NCBI GenBank assembly: GCA_963921335.3
Contig: CAWUFC020000002.1
Span: forward strand, 744,001 to 808,000
Length of the DNA: 64,000 bases
Direction of reading: 5' to 3'
Source: CAWUFC02 sp963921335
GTDB taxonomy: Bacteria; Pseudomonadota; Gammaproteobacteria; Pseudomonadales; Halieaceae
This document shows positions 50,540 through 58,620 of the stretch, piece by piece; the stretch's first letter is position 1, and each line of letters starts with the position of its first letter. Under the pieces are notes generated by a model that was given only the letters and a program-made list of their open reading frames with translations, did no database searches and was not told the origin of the DNA. The translations under genes and the position numbers were made by a program.

Positions 50540-52861
50540 ATGACACACTCAGCTATTCCCTCTCGTCGTAATGCCATGGCGGCAGCGGTCCTTGCCGCAA
50601 GCGTCGCACTTCCCACCCAGGCTCAATTGGTGTTGGAAGAAGTAGTGGTAACAGCACAAAAACGTGAAGAAACGCTACAGGACGTCTCAGCCACCGTTAA
50701 CGTCGTAACCGCAGAAAATGTGGAGAAGTTCCAAAGCTTCACCTTCTCTGATATCGAACAGCAAACCGCGGGCTTATCCCTGGACACTCCGAACGCACGT
50801 AACTCCAACATCTCCATGCGCGGTGTCAGTATGGACCCTGAATCGGGTGCCTCCTCTACCGTGGACGTGTACCTGAACGACCAGAGCGTGCGCTTCGATA
50901 TCGCGTTCAGCCAGCTCTACGATCTGGAACGCCTGGAAATTTTGCGCGGCCCGCAAGGCACACTGCAGGGCCGCACCTCGCCGGCCGGTGCAATCAATAT
51001 CATTACCAAGAAGCCCGACCTCTATGAAGCACAGGGCTATGTCTCTGGTACGCTGTCAGACAACGATGGCGGTAACCTTCAGGCAGCCTGGGGTGGACCA
51101 GTCTCTGAAGGCAAGTTCGGCATGCGCATCGCGGGAGTCTTTGACCTCAACAATTCAAACAATGTTGAAAACCTGACCACCGGTGTTGATGACCCCGAGA
51201 ACGAAGCCGTTTCTGCACGTATCTCTGCTCTGTGGGCTCCGAGTGACAATCTCGAAATCGACTTTATGTATCAGTACTTTGATCGCGATACAGATGGTGA
51301 TCAAGCCCTCTCCGGCGCCGATACGCTGGGCGAACGGCCCACAATTTCCGACACCGATCGGGTTGCCTTGGGCAAACAGCCCTCAGGGGCCGAATTTGAG
51401 TATGACTTTCTGAACCTGCGCATCAACTGGGCCATCAACGATAATCTGGAACTGGTATCGATCACTGGCTATAACGATTCGGTCAAAGACTCGGTCACAG
51501 AGAACGATCGCGCAAACTACGTCACTAATCCTGACGCACTCACCTGGCAGAATGCGACCACCGAAGCGGAGAGCTTCTCCCAGGAGCTGCGCTTGTCTTC
51601 CTCAGGCAACGATGTCTGGGACTGGATGGTAGGCGGCTACTATGCCGATCTTGATACGGCCACGGGTTTTACAGCCAACACCGTGCTTACGCCGCCCAAT
51701 CCGGAAATTGGTTTCAGCACCTTCGGAGCTCTGCCGGTAGAGAGCGACGAGTATGGCTTGTTTACCTTTAATACGTTCTATGTCGCCGAGACAGTACAAT
51801 TGGAAGTGGGTCTGCGTTATGCAAAGTATGAAGCCTTCCGGCGCGCGGACGTATTCTTCGGCGAATTGGGTGTATTGCCCCCTGCACTGGAACCCATCCG
51901 CGACACTGTGGAAGCAGGTATCGCTGCAAGCTTTCCAATTGAGGGGATTAGCGAAAAGAACGAGTCAAGTGATGAAGACGCCATTACTGGTAGCTTGAAA
52001 GTGCGCTGGGATGTAGCCGACAGCACTTCGCTGTATGCCAGCTACAACCGCGGCTACCGCCGCAGTGGTATATCCATCATCCCCAGTCCTAACATTCAGT
52101 TCCTGCCCAATGGCGAAGACGATCTGCTGCATGATGAGGAAGAGAGCGATGCTTTCGAAATTGGCTTCAAGAGTCGTCCTCTGAATGGGCGTGCAAGTCT
52201 TAACGGCGCAATTTACTATCAGGAATACGACGGCTACCTCGGCTTCAAGCGGGGCCTGCAGGTGCTTGATGATGACGGTCAACCTCAAGACCTGACCGGC
52301 GGCATCATATTTAACGGGGACGCTGTCGTCTGGGGTGTCGAGTTTGATGGCCAGGTACTGCTGACCGAAACCTGGAATCTGGGCGGCGCCATCGCGTATC
52401 AGAAAGGTGAATATGACGGTGCCACCGGCCCCTGTAATGACCGCGAGCCCGGTGAAGTGATCGGTGAGTGTGACCTGGACGGCGAACCGATTTCCGGCGA
52501 GCCCGAGTGGTCTGTGTCGCTAAACACCGAGTTCTACCTGCCCTTCGGTAATAATGAGTGGTACATCCGGGGCCTGTACAAGTACACCGACGAGCGCCTA
52601 AACCAGGATGCTTCTGCGGGTATTGGACCGGTTCGCAGCGAGTTCGAATCCACCAATATTCTTAGTCTTTACACGGGTTTCCGCAGCCAGGACTATACTT
52701 GGGACGCATCCCTGTGGGCCAAGAACGTGACCGACGAAGATGCAGTTAACCTGCAGTCCGGCTCCGACCAGTACGACCTGGCGGCATCCGGCGGTTCATA
52801 CACGTACGTGGGTAACGTTCCCGAGCGTGTGATCGGCGTGACTGCTCGCTACAATTTCTAA
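50540..52861 (+). CDS. TonB-dependent outer-membrane receptor
   Basis: This 773-residue protein has a signal peptide (cleavage near PTQAQ), a TonB box-like EEVVVTAQKREETLQDV, a plug domain (about 45-160, with ISMRGVS and LRGPQGTLQGR) and a 22-strand barrel ending in the terminal Phe (VIGVTARYNF). It imports a scarce substrate across the outer membrane using TonB energy. The EEVVVTAQKRE subfamily is expanded in marine gammaproteobacteria and sphingomonads and is mostly of unknown substrate. No adjacent uptake genes identify the ligand. Confidence 0.95.
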   Translation: MTHSAIPSRRNAMAAAVLAASVALPTQAQLVLEEVVVTAQKREETLQDVSATVNVVTAENVEKFQSFTFSDIEQQTAGLSLDTPNARNSNISMRGVSMDPESGASSTVDVYLNDQSVRFDIAFSQLYDLERLEILRGPQGTLQGRTSPAGAINIITKKPDLYEAQGYVSGTLSDNDGGNLQAAWGGPVSEGKFGMRIAGVFDLNNSNNVENLTTGVDDPENEAVSARISALWAPSDNLEIDFMYQYFDRDTDGDQALSGADTLGERPTISDTDRVALGKQPSGAEFEYDFLNLRINWAINDNLELVSITGYNDSVKDSVTENDRANYVTNPDALTWQNATTEAESFSQELRLSSSGNDVWDWMVGGYYADLDTATGFTANTVLTPPNPEIGFSTFGALPVESDEYGLFTFNTFYVAETVQLEVGLRYAKYEAFRRADVFFGELGVLPPALEPIRDTVEAGIAASFPIEGISEKNESSDEDAITGSLKVRWDVADSTSLYASYNRGYRRSGISIIPSPNIQFLPNGEDDLLHDEEESDAFEIGFKSRPLNGRASLNGAIYYQEYDGYLGFKRGLQVLDDDGQPQDLTGGIIFNGDAVVWGVEFDGQVLLTETWNLGGAIAYQKGEYDGATGPCNDREPGEVIGECDLDGEPISGEPEWSVSLNTEFYLPFGNNEWYIRGLYKYTDERLNQDASAGIGPVRSEFESTNILSLYTGFRSQDYTWDASLWAKNVTDEDAVNLQSGSDQYDLAASGGSYTYVGNVPERVIGVTARYNF

Positions 52862-52880
52862 GCGTAATGCTCCGATAAAG

Positions 52881-52907
52881 AAAGGCCGGGCTTGTCCCGG
52901 CCTTTTT
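52881..52907 (+). terminator. Intrinsic terminator after the TonB receptor gene
   Basis: AAAGGCCGGG-CTTGT-CCCGGCC followed by TTTTT, 20 bp after the stop: a 7-bp GC stem extended by A-T pairs. Clear rho-independent form. Confidence 0.85.
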
Positions 52908-52986
52908 ATGTGCAGGAGGTAATGTATGCCCGGTGACGCTGGATACAGCGTGCCCCGAAAGGGCATGACGCCCGGCGGGACCTTTG

Positions 52987-53037
52987 CAGTTGGGCATCAC
53001 GTGCTTTGAAAATTTCAAAGTACTCTGACCCCAACTG
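52987..53037. repeat. Nested palindromic element, REP/RAYT-like
   Basis: Outer arms CAGTTGGG (52987-52994) and CCCAACTG (53030-53037) enclose a 17-bp inner palindrome CTTTGAAA-A-TTTCAAAG (53004-53020). The right side TACTCTGACCCCAACT resembles the ACTCTGACCCC motif often seen at IS200-like/RAYT palindromes. It lies 26 bp upstream of the phosphoribosyltransferase ATG. It may be a REP-like sequence or transposon remnant. Confidence 0.45.
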
Positions 53038-53063
53038 AAATTATCTGGTTATACTTGCCCGCT

Positions 53064-53633
53064 ATGACCGACAAAACCTATATTGACGCACAGCAATTGC
53101 TTACTGACTCCTGGCAGCTCGGCCTGCAGGTGATGGAAAGCGACTTCACGCCCGACTATATCGTAGGTATCTGGCGTGGCGGCGCACCTGTGGGCATCGC
53201 CCTGCAGGAGTTGCTTAAGTACTTCGGTGTAAAAACCGATCATATCGCGATACGCACATCGCACTATACAGGCATTGGCCAGACGTCTAAGGATGTCGTC
53301 GTACACGGCCTTCACTACCTGATTGAAAACGTCAACGCGGAGGACAGCGTACTGATCGTGGATGACGTGTTTGACAGTGGCCGCAGTGTAAAGCAGGTGA
53401 TTGTAGACCTGGAGCAAAAGTGCAGGCGCAACACGCCCACATTCAAAATCGCTACCCCTTATTATAAACCTGAGAGCAATAAAACGGATCTGACACCAGA
53501 CTACTATGTCTACAAAACCGAGGACTGGCTGGTTTTTCCCCATGAGTTGGAGGGTTTGAGCCGGGACGAACTGCTCTCCGATAAACCCGGTATTGAGGCC
53601 ATAAAAGCCAGACTGCAAAGCCTGGCTGAATAA
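53064..53633 (+). CDS. Purine phosphoribosyltransferase (hypoxanthine type)
   Basis: This 189-residue enzyme has the PRPP-binding motif VLIVDDVFDSGRSV (near residue 97) and WRGGAPVGIAL (near 38) of type I phosphoribosyltransferases. Length and motifs suggest salvage of hypoxanthine, guanine or xanthine to the nucleotide; a xanthine-guanine type is possible. ATG 53064 (MTDKTYID) is preferred over TTG 53055. Convergent with the aminotransferase, 3 bp apart. Confidence 0.86.
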   Translation: MTDKTYIDAQQLLTDSWQLGLQVMESDFTPDYIVGIWRGGAPVGIALQELLKYFGVKTDHIAIRTSHYTGIGQTSKDVVVHGLHYLIENVNAEDSVLIVDDVFDSGRSVKQVIVDLEQKCRRNTPTFKIATPYYKPESNKTDLTPDYYVYKTEDWLVFPHELEGLSRDELLSDKPGIEAIKARLQSLAE

Positions 53634-53636
53634 TTA

Positions 53637-54986
53637 TCAGGCCACCAGCAGGTTTTCGCTGGTCACGTAACCCAAGGTGGTGTCCAGCGCGCGGCTGAGC
53701 TTGTCCACAATCTCGTCAACCTGAGCTACCGTGGTGATCAGCGGAGGACACAGCGCCAGGCTGTTACCTGCCATCGCGCGCACAATCAGGCCATTCTCCT
53801 GCGCCGCGCCAGCGGCGAAGGCACCGACAGCGCCGCCCTCGAAAGCCTGTTTGCTGGTTTTGTTTGCCACCAGTTCAACTCCGGCAATCATACCCACACC
53901 GCGCACCTCACCCACCAGCGGGTGCTCAGCCAGCCCGGCCAACTGCTGCTGCAGGTAGGCGCCGGTCTGTGCGGCTTTATCAAACAGATTTTCTCGCTGG
54001 TAAATGCCGATCACCCTGGAAGCCACGGCACAGGACACCGGGTGACCGCCATAGGTATAGCCATGACCAAATATGCCCACGTCAGCGCTGGGAGCAACCA
54101 GGGCTTCATACATGTCACCTGTGATGATGGATGCACTGACAGGTAGATAGGCTGAGGACAGTGCTTTCGCCACAGTCATCATCTGCGGCTGAATATCGTA
54201 AGTACTGGCACCAAAATCCTTGCCGGTGCGGCCAAAGCCGGTAATCACTTCGTCCGCCCACATCATGATGTCGTACTTCGCCAGCACAGCCTGCACTTTT
54301 TCAAAGTAAGTGGCAGGCGGCACGATCACACCACCGGCACCACCCACAGGTTCTGCAATAAAGGCGGCGATGGTGTCTGCGCCTTCCGCCAGAATCAGCT
54401 GCTCAAGTTCATCGGCGCGCCGGGTGGCAAAATCTTCTTCGGATTCGCCGGGCAGGCCGTCGCGATAATAGTGAGCTGAACCCGTCCGCAACACGCCAAG
54501 GGCTTCAAAGGGCAGCTGAAAATGGGTGTGCATGGGTGGCAGGCCAGTCAGGCTGGCCGCAGCCAGTGTTACACCGTGGTAGGCACGTTCCCGGGAAATG
54601 ATCTTGGTCTTTTGCGGCTTGCCGCTGACCTGGGCGTGATAACGAATCAATTTCACCAGCGTATCATTGGCATCAGAGCCTGAGTTACCGAGGAGTACTT
54701 TGCCGTCAGCGACCGGGCTGATGGACGCAATCTTGTCGGCCAGCTCCATGGCCGCGGGGTGGGTTTTGCCGCCAAACAGGTGGGAATAAGCCAGCGTGCG
54801 CATTTGCTCCGCCGCCACTTCAATCAGCTCTTCATTGCCGTAGCCCAGCGCAGTGCAGCAGAGCCCGGACATACCTTCCAGGTACTGCTTGCCATTGCTG
54901 TCGTAGACGTAAACGCCCTCGCCCCGCTCAATCACCAGTTGTTCGGTAGCGGCGAGATTGGTAGTGGGATAGATCATGGTGTTCAT
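53637..54986 (-). CDS. Class III PLP-dependent aminotransferase (omega-amino acid type)
   Basis: This 449-residue enzyme is a class III aminotransferase: NSGSDANDTLVKL (near residue 111), RAYHG, WADEVITGFGRTG (near 251), and the PLP Lys in MTVAKALSSAYLPVS (near 281). The family includes beta-alanine/4-aminobutyrate-pyruvate and amine transaminases. It likely uses pyruvate and a terminal amine. Neighbours do not reveal the substrate. Confidence 0.92.
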   Translation of the reverse strand: MNTMIYPTTNLAATEQLVIERGEGVYVYDSNGKQYLEGMSGLCCTALGYGNEELIEVAAEQMRTLAYSHLFGGKTHPAAMELADKIASISPVADGKVLLGNSGSDANDTLVKLIRYHAQVSGKPQKTKIISRERAYHGVTLAAASLTGLPPMHTHFQLPFEALGVLRTGSAHYYRDGLPGESEEDFATRRADELEQLILAEGADTIAAFIAEPVGGAGGVIVPPATYFEKVQAVLAKYDIMMWADEVITGFGRTGKDFGASTYDIQPQMMTVAKALSSAYLPVSASIITGDMYEALVAPSADVGIFGHGYTYGGHPVSCAVASRVIGIYQRENLFDKAAQTGAYLQQQLAGLAEHPLVGEVRGVGMIAGVELVANKTSKQAFEGGAVGAFAAGAAQENGLIVRAMAGNSLALCPPLITTVAQVDEIVDKLSRALDTTLGYVTSENLLVA

Positions 54987-55087
54987 AGACGGCTCCTTGT
55001 TCGTCAGCTGCCGGTCGAATACACGTTCAGATTATGAAATGATAGCCGCTGCAACGCTCAGTCATATCCCCTATATACGGTACTTCT

Positions 55088-55789
55088 TTGCGCACAATAC
55101 TGTTCACGCTTATGGCCCTGCTCTGCGCCGGCAGTCATGCCCAGCAACACTACAACAGCCAGTCACCGAACTGGCTGGCAGCGGTTGGGCGTCTCAGCGT
55201 GCCAAGCCAGCAATGGATCGCCGGTGACTGGCAACATCGAACGGAACACTGTAGCGCCACGGTGCTGCACCGAGACAGCGCCAGCCGCGCCCAGTATTTG
55301 CTAAGCGCCTGGCATTGCGTGGAACACTACCGCGATCTCAGCCATGACATTCGTTTCCAGTTACCGGGTTCTGAAGCATTGCACAAGGCTCGTCTGGTCA
55401 CTAGTGGTGGTAGCATGGAGGCGGACTGGGCCCTGCTAAAACTGCAGCGCCCCCTGCCACTGGCAGATCAAAACTGGACTAACCTGGCTTATGGCAACAC
55501 CAGCGATGAACATCAATTCATGACCATGGCGGGCTACTCATCCGGTCCAACGTTCCCCGAAGGGCAAGCGCCGCTCAGTTATCACAGCGGCTGTCGCATG
55601 CTCAGTGCAGAAACCGCACGGGTGGCCACCAACTGCTTTGCCCGCAAAGGTGCTTCGGGTGGTCCAGTGGTGATTGATCTGGGAGGACGGCCGCACTTAA
55701 TCGGTGTGGTGTCTGGCAGCGACAGGCAGGGACGCAGCTATTTCGCGCCTATTGATCTGTTTGCGGCGGTTCTGCGCCAGTATCTGTAG
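55088..55789 (+). CDS. Secreted trypsin-like serine protease
   Basis: This 233-residue protein has a signal peptide (MRTILFTLMALLCAGSHAQ) and a compact chymotrypsin fold with His in LLSAWHCVEHY (near residue 77), Asp in EADWALLKL (near 116) and Ser in KGASGGPVV (near 189), so the triad is complete. Cysteines (CSATVL with WHC, and GCRML with NCFA) suit disulfides in the periplasm or medium. TTG 55088 gives a proper signal peptide; the next ATG (55112) would remove half of it. It stands alone. Confidence 0.87.
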   Translation: MRTILFTLMALLCAGSHAQQHYNSQSPNWLAAVGRLSVPSQQWIAGDWQHRTEHCSATVLHRDSASRAQYLLSAWHCVEHYRDLSHDIRFQLPGSEALHKARLVTSGGSMEADWALLKLQRPLPLADQNWTNLAYGNTSDEHQFMTMAGYSSGPTFPEGQAPLSYHSGCRMLSAETARVATNCFARKGASGGPVVIDLGGRPHLIGVVSGSDRQGRSYFAPIDLFAAVLRQYL

Positions 55790-56123
55790 CTTTATTTCCG
55801 GCAGCCCGGCGCTGTGAGATGGCCTGACCCACGCCGTGCTCAACCCCCTTCAGGGTTTTATCGACCGTATAGTGGTCGTGCTCACTGTGCTGATCAAACA
55901 AGTTGATGACTTCGTCGGAACGCCGGCCCAGCAACATCAGCCGGTGATAAAGACTCTGCTCGGGTGGCGGGCGACGTATGCTGTCGATGATAAAAGCAAC
56001 AATACTAACGGGGCTTAGCGCAAAATCACGCAATGCATCCAATGCCAGCTTGACCTGAAAACTAATCAAACGCCGCAGGTTGGCCGGTAGAAACACATGC
56101 TCATCTGCGGGCGGTCGGTTCAT
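55749..56123 (-). CDS. Conserved hypothetical protein
   Basis: This 124-residue protein has a hydrophobic segment (DFALSPVSIVAFIIDSI, near 35-51) that may associate with the membrane, then a charged helical part (SLYHRLMLLGRRSDEVINLF) and a low-complexity tail. I do not recognise it. It is 6 bp before trhO on the same strand only in the sense of genome order: trhO (56130-57077) is transcribed first, so the two are probably co-transcribed. Its 3' end overlaps the convergent protease gene by 41 bp. Confidence 0.68.
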   Translation of the reverse strand: MNRPPADEHVFLPANLRRLISFQVKLALDALRDFALSPVSIVAFIIDSIRRPPPEQSLYHRLMLLGRRSDEVINLFDQHSEHDHYTVDKTLKGVEHGVGQAISQRRAAGNKATDTGAEPPQTDQ

Positions 56124-56129
56124 GCCGGC

Positions 56130-57077
56130 TCAGGACGCCTCCCCGGATTGGAGCTGACGCTCAGGCGGAGGCCCACCAATATGCTTCTGCCGCCGCTGAG
56201 CTGCGAGTTCAACCTGCTTCTGGCGCTCGGCAAAACGTGCCTTTTGGTCCGCGGACAGACTGTCGTAGCAGCCAGGACAGCACACGCCCTTCTCGTATTT
56301 GGGTGAGAGTTTGTCCTGCTCGGTGATGGGATGACGACAGCCGTAGCACTGGTCGTATTGGCCTTTCTCGAGCTGGTGATTCACCGCCACCCGGTTGTCG
56401 AAGACGAAGCACTCACCCTCCCAGCTGGATTCGCCCTCGGGCACCTCCTCAAGGTACTTGAGGATGCCACTTTTAAGGTGAAAGACCTCTTCGTAGCCCT
56501 CGGCAAGCATAAAGGAAGACGCTTTCTCGCAGCGGATGCCGCCGGTACAGAACATCGCCACCTTCTTATTCCTGGAGGGATCGAGATTTTCGCGCACGTA
56601 GGCGGGGAATTCCCGAAAGGTCGTAGTGTGTGGGTCGAGCGCACCCTTAAACGTACCAATGCCCACCTCATAATCGTTGCGGGTATCCAGCAACACTACG
56701 TCAGGATCGTTGATGAGGGCGTTCCAGTCCTCAGGCTCAACATAAGTACCGACCTGCTCATTGGGGTCGACACCAGGCACACCCATGGTAACGATCTCCT
56801 TTTTCAGCTTCACCTTCATCCGGTAAAACGGAATATGATCGTCGTAGGACTCCTTGTGTTCCAGGTCAACCATGCGCGGGTCGCTGCGCAGATACGCCAG
56901 CACCCGATCGATGCCCTCACGGCTGCCCGCCACGGTTCCATTGATGCCCTCTCTAGCCAGCAGCAGCGTACCTTTGATGCCCGCCGCGATACATTCATCC
57001 AGCAACGGTTCGCGCAAAGCCTGGTAATCATCCAGTGTCACGAACTTATACAGTGCGGCTACCACGGTCTCGCTCAT
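56130..57077 (-). CDS. trhO: tRNA uridine-34 hydroxylase TrhO (UPF0176, YceA)
   Basis: This 315-residue protein makes 5-hydroxyuridine at tRNA position 34 independently of prephenate. It has an N-terminal ferredoxin-like domain, the rhodanese domain with catalytic Cys in MFCTGGIRCEKAS (near residue 178), and a C-terminal cysteine-rich region (CYGCRHP, CCPGCYDSL) that may bind a metal. Its ATG overlaps the upstream bolA-like stop by 4 bp. Confidence 0.92.
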   Translation of the reverse strand: MSETVVAALYKFVTLDDYQALREPLLDECIAAGIKGTLLLAREGINGTVAGSREGIDRVLAYLRSDPRMVDLEHKESYDDHIPFYRMKVKLKKEIVTMGVPGVDPNEQVGTYVEPEDWNALINDPDVVLLDTRNDYEVGIGTFKGALDPHTTTFREFPAYVRENLDPSRNKKVAMFCTGGIRCEKASSFMLAEGYEEVFHLKSGILKYLEEVPEGESSWEGECFVFDNRVAVNHQLEKGQYDQCYGCRHPITEQDKLSPKYEKGVCCPGCYDSLSADQKARFAERQKQVELAAQRRQKHIGGPPPERQLQSGEAS

Positions 57078-57397
57078 GACGACTGCTCCCGCTTGCTGCC
57101 GCCCAGGCAGTCAGGACTGTCGGGGGCATCACCTGCGCGTTCAGCCCATTCACCCGGCGTGTAGGTATGCAGCGCCAGCGCGTGAACCGGTCCAGCCAGC
57201 TCATCGCCAACCAGGCCATACACGGCCTGGTGCCGGGCTACTTTACGACGGCCCTCAAAGTCGTCAGAGACTATCACCACCTTGAAATGGGTCTCTGAGT
57301 TGGGCGGCACACTGTGCATGTGACTTTCATTCACCACCTCAAGATGCGCAGGCCTCAGGGCGGCCAACTTGGATTCAATGGTTTGCTGTACGTTCAT
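57074..57397 (-). CDS. BolA family protein
   Basis: This 107-residue protein has the BolA fold: LEVVNESHMHSVPPNSETHF near the N-terminus, FKVVIVSDDFEGRRKVARHQ in the middle, and HALALHTYTPGEW at the end. BolA proteins pair with monothiol glutaredoxins in Fe-S handling or act as regulators. A polar C-terminal tail follows the domain. Coupled with trhO, which is a frequent pairing in gammaproteobacteria. Confidence 0.9.
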   Translation of the reverse strand: MNVQQTIESKLAALRPAHLEVVNESHMHSVPPNSETHFKVVIVSDDFEGRRKVARHQAVYGLVGDELAGPVHALALHTYTPGEWAERAGDAPDSPDCLGGSKREQSS

Positions 57398-57426
57398 GGG
57401 ACGGCATTATACCGGAAGCCACCACT

Positions 57427-57462
57427 TTTGGCTGAGCGACCGCTAAGCGGGAATCAGCCAAA
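57427..57462. promoter_or_regulatory. Two-tier dyad upstream of bolA-like and alcohol dehydrogenase genes
   Basis: Outer arms TTTGGCTGA (57427-57435) and TCAGCCAAA (57454-57462) enclose a second palindrome CCGCT-A-AGCGG (57440-57450). It lies 29 bp upstream of the bolA-like ATG and 69 bp upstream of the alcohol dehydrogenase ATG. It could be an operator; a T6 run follows 8 bp later on the plus strand, too far for a standard terminator. Confidence 0.4.
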
Positions 57463-57531
57463 TCCTGAGGTTTTTTCACAGTTTTTGATCTACATTAAGA
57501 GCTTCGGGTTTCAACAATAAGGACAAATCAA

Positions 57532-58617
57532 ATGAAAGCTGTGGTGGTCGATGGACTCAACGAATTCGCGGTACATGACGTACAGCTGGCTGCCCCAATG
57601 GCCGGCGAGGTACGGGTAAAAATGGTGGCAACTGGTGTTTGCCGCTCCGACTTGTCCATGATCAATGGCACCATCCCCACCGAATTCCCGGTAGTCATCG
57701 GCCATGAGGGAGCAGGCATTATCGTAGAGGTCGGAGAAGGCGTGGACAACCTCGCGGTAGGCGATCACGTTATCCTGTCTTTTATCCCCGAATGCGGGGA
57801 GTGCTTTTTCTGTGAGAACGACCAGGCCTTCCTCTGTGCCTCCAAGAACGAGACCTTTGGCTATATGCTCGACGGCACCAGCCGCGTCAGCCGCGGCGAT
57901 GAGGAGCTGCTGGTCATGACCAGTCTGGGCTGTATGGCGGAGGAGTGTATAGCGCCGGCCATCAGCTGTGTCAAAGTCGACGAAGATATCCCGCTGAATT
58001 CCGCTGCACTTATTGGTTGTGGTGTCATGACCGGGGTTGGAGCCGCTATCAATGCAGCCGATGTACAGCCCGGCAGCACTGCTGTGGTATTCGGCTGCGG
58101 CGGCATCGGCCTGTCAGCGATCCAGGGCGCAAAAATTGCGGGCGCTGCCAAAGTAGTCGCTGTCGATACCCTGCCCGCCAAACTGGAGATGGCCAAAGAC
58201 TTTGGCGCCACCCATGGCTGCTCATTGGAGGAAGCGCACGAATATATACTGGAGATGACCGAGGGCCGCGGTGCGGACTACTGTTTTGAGGCAGTAGGTA
58301 ACAGCGAGCTGATGCAGCTGGCAGAAATGTGCACGCGGTCAGGTGGCGTTTGCACCGTGATCGGCGTTGGCAAGATGGAAGAGGCGTTTACCTTGAATCC
58401 ATTCATGCTGCCGATCTCTGCCAAGGTTGTGCAAGGCACCATGTACGGCAACTGCAATCCGTCCAAAGACTTTCCGAAACTGCTCGACTACTACAAGCAA
58501 GGCGAACTCGACCTGGACGGCATGATCACCAAAACCTACTCAATCGACGACGCCCCCCAGGCCTTTGCAGACCTGGTAGCAGGTGGCAATGCCCGTGGGG
58601 TTATCGTCTATAGCTAA
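57532..58617 (+). CDS. Zinc-dependent alcohol dehydrogenase
   Basis: This 361-residue MDR-family enzyme has catalytic zinc ligands Cys (GVCRSDLS near residue 37) and His (GHEGAG near 59), a four-Cys structural zinc loop (CGECFFCENDQAFLC, near 87-101) and the NAD motif FGCGGIGLSAI (near 185). It oxidises alcohols to aldehydes with NAD+, resembling class III/long-chain types used in lipid and terpene alcohol oxidation. A clear AAGGAC ribosome site precedes the ATG. Convergent with the fadB-like gene, 3 bp apart. Confidence 0.92.
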   Translation: MKAVVVDGLNEFAVHDVQLAAPMAGEVRVKMVATGVCRSDLSMINGTIPTEFPVVIGHEGAGIIVEVGEGVDNLAVGDHVILSFIPECGECFFCENDQAFLCASKNETFGYMLDGTSRVSRGDEELLVMTSLGCMAEECIAPAISCVKVDEDIPLNSAALIGCGVMTGVGAAINAADVQPGSTAVVFGCGGIGLSAIQGAKIAGAAKVVAVDTLPAKLEMAKDFGATHGCSLEEAHEYILEMTEGRGADYCFEAVGNSELMQLAEMCTRSGGVCTVIGVGKMEEAFTLNPFMLPISAKVVQGTMYGNCNPSKDFPKLLDYYKQGELDLDGMITKTYSIDDAPQAFADLVAGGNARGVIVYS

Positions 58618-58620
58618 ACC

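Noticed and set aside
57427..57476. Dyad plus T6 run as a rho-independent terminator
   Set aside because: The T run begins 8 bp after the stem, and no plus-strand gene ends upstream.
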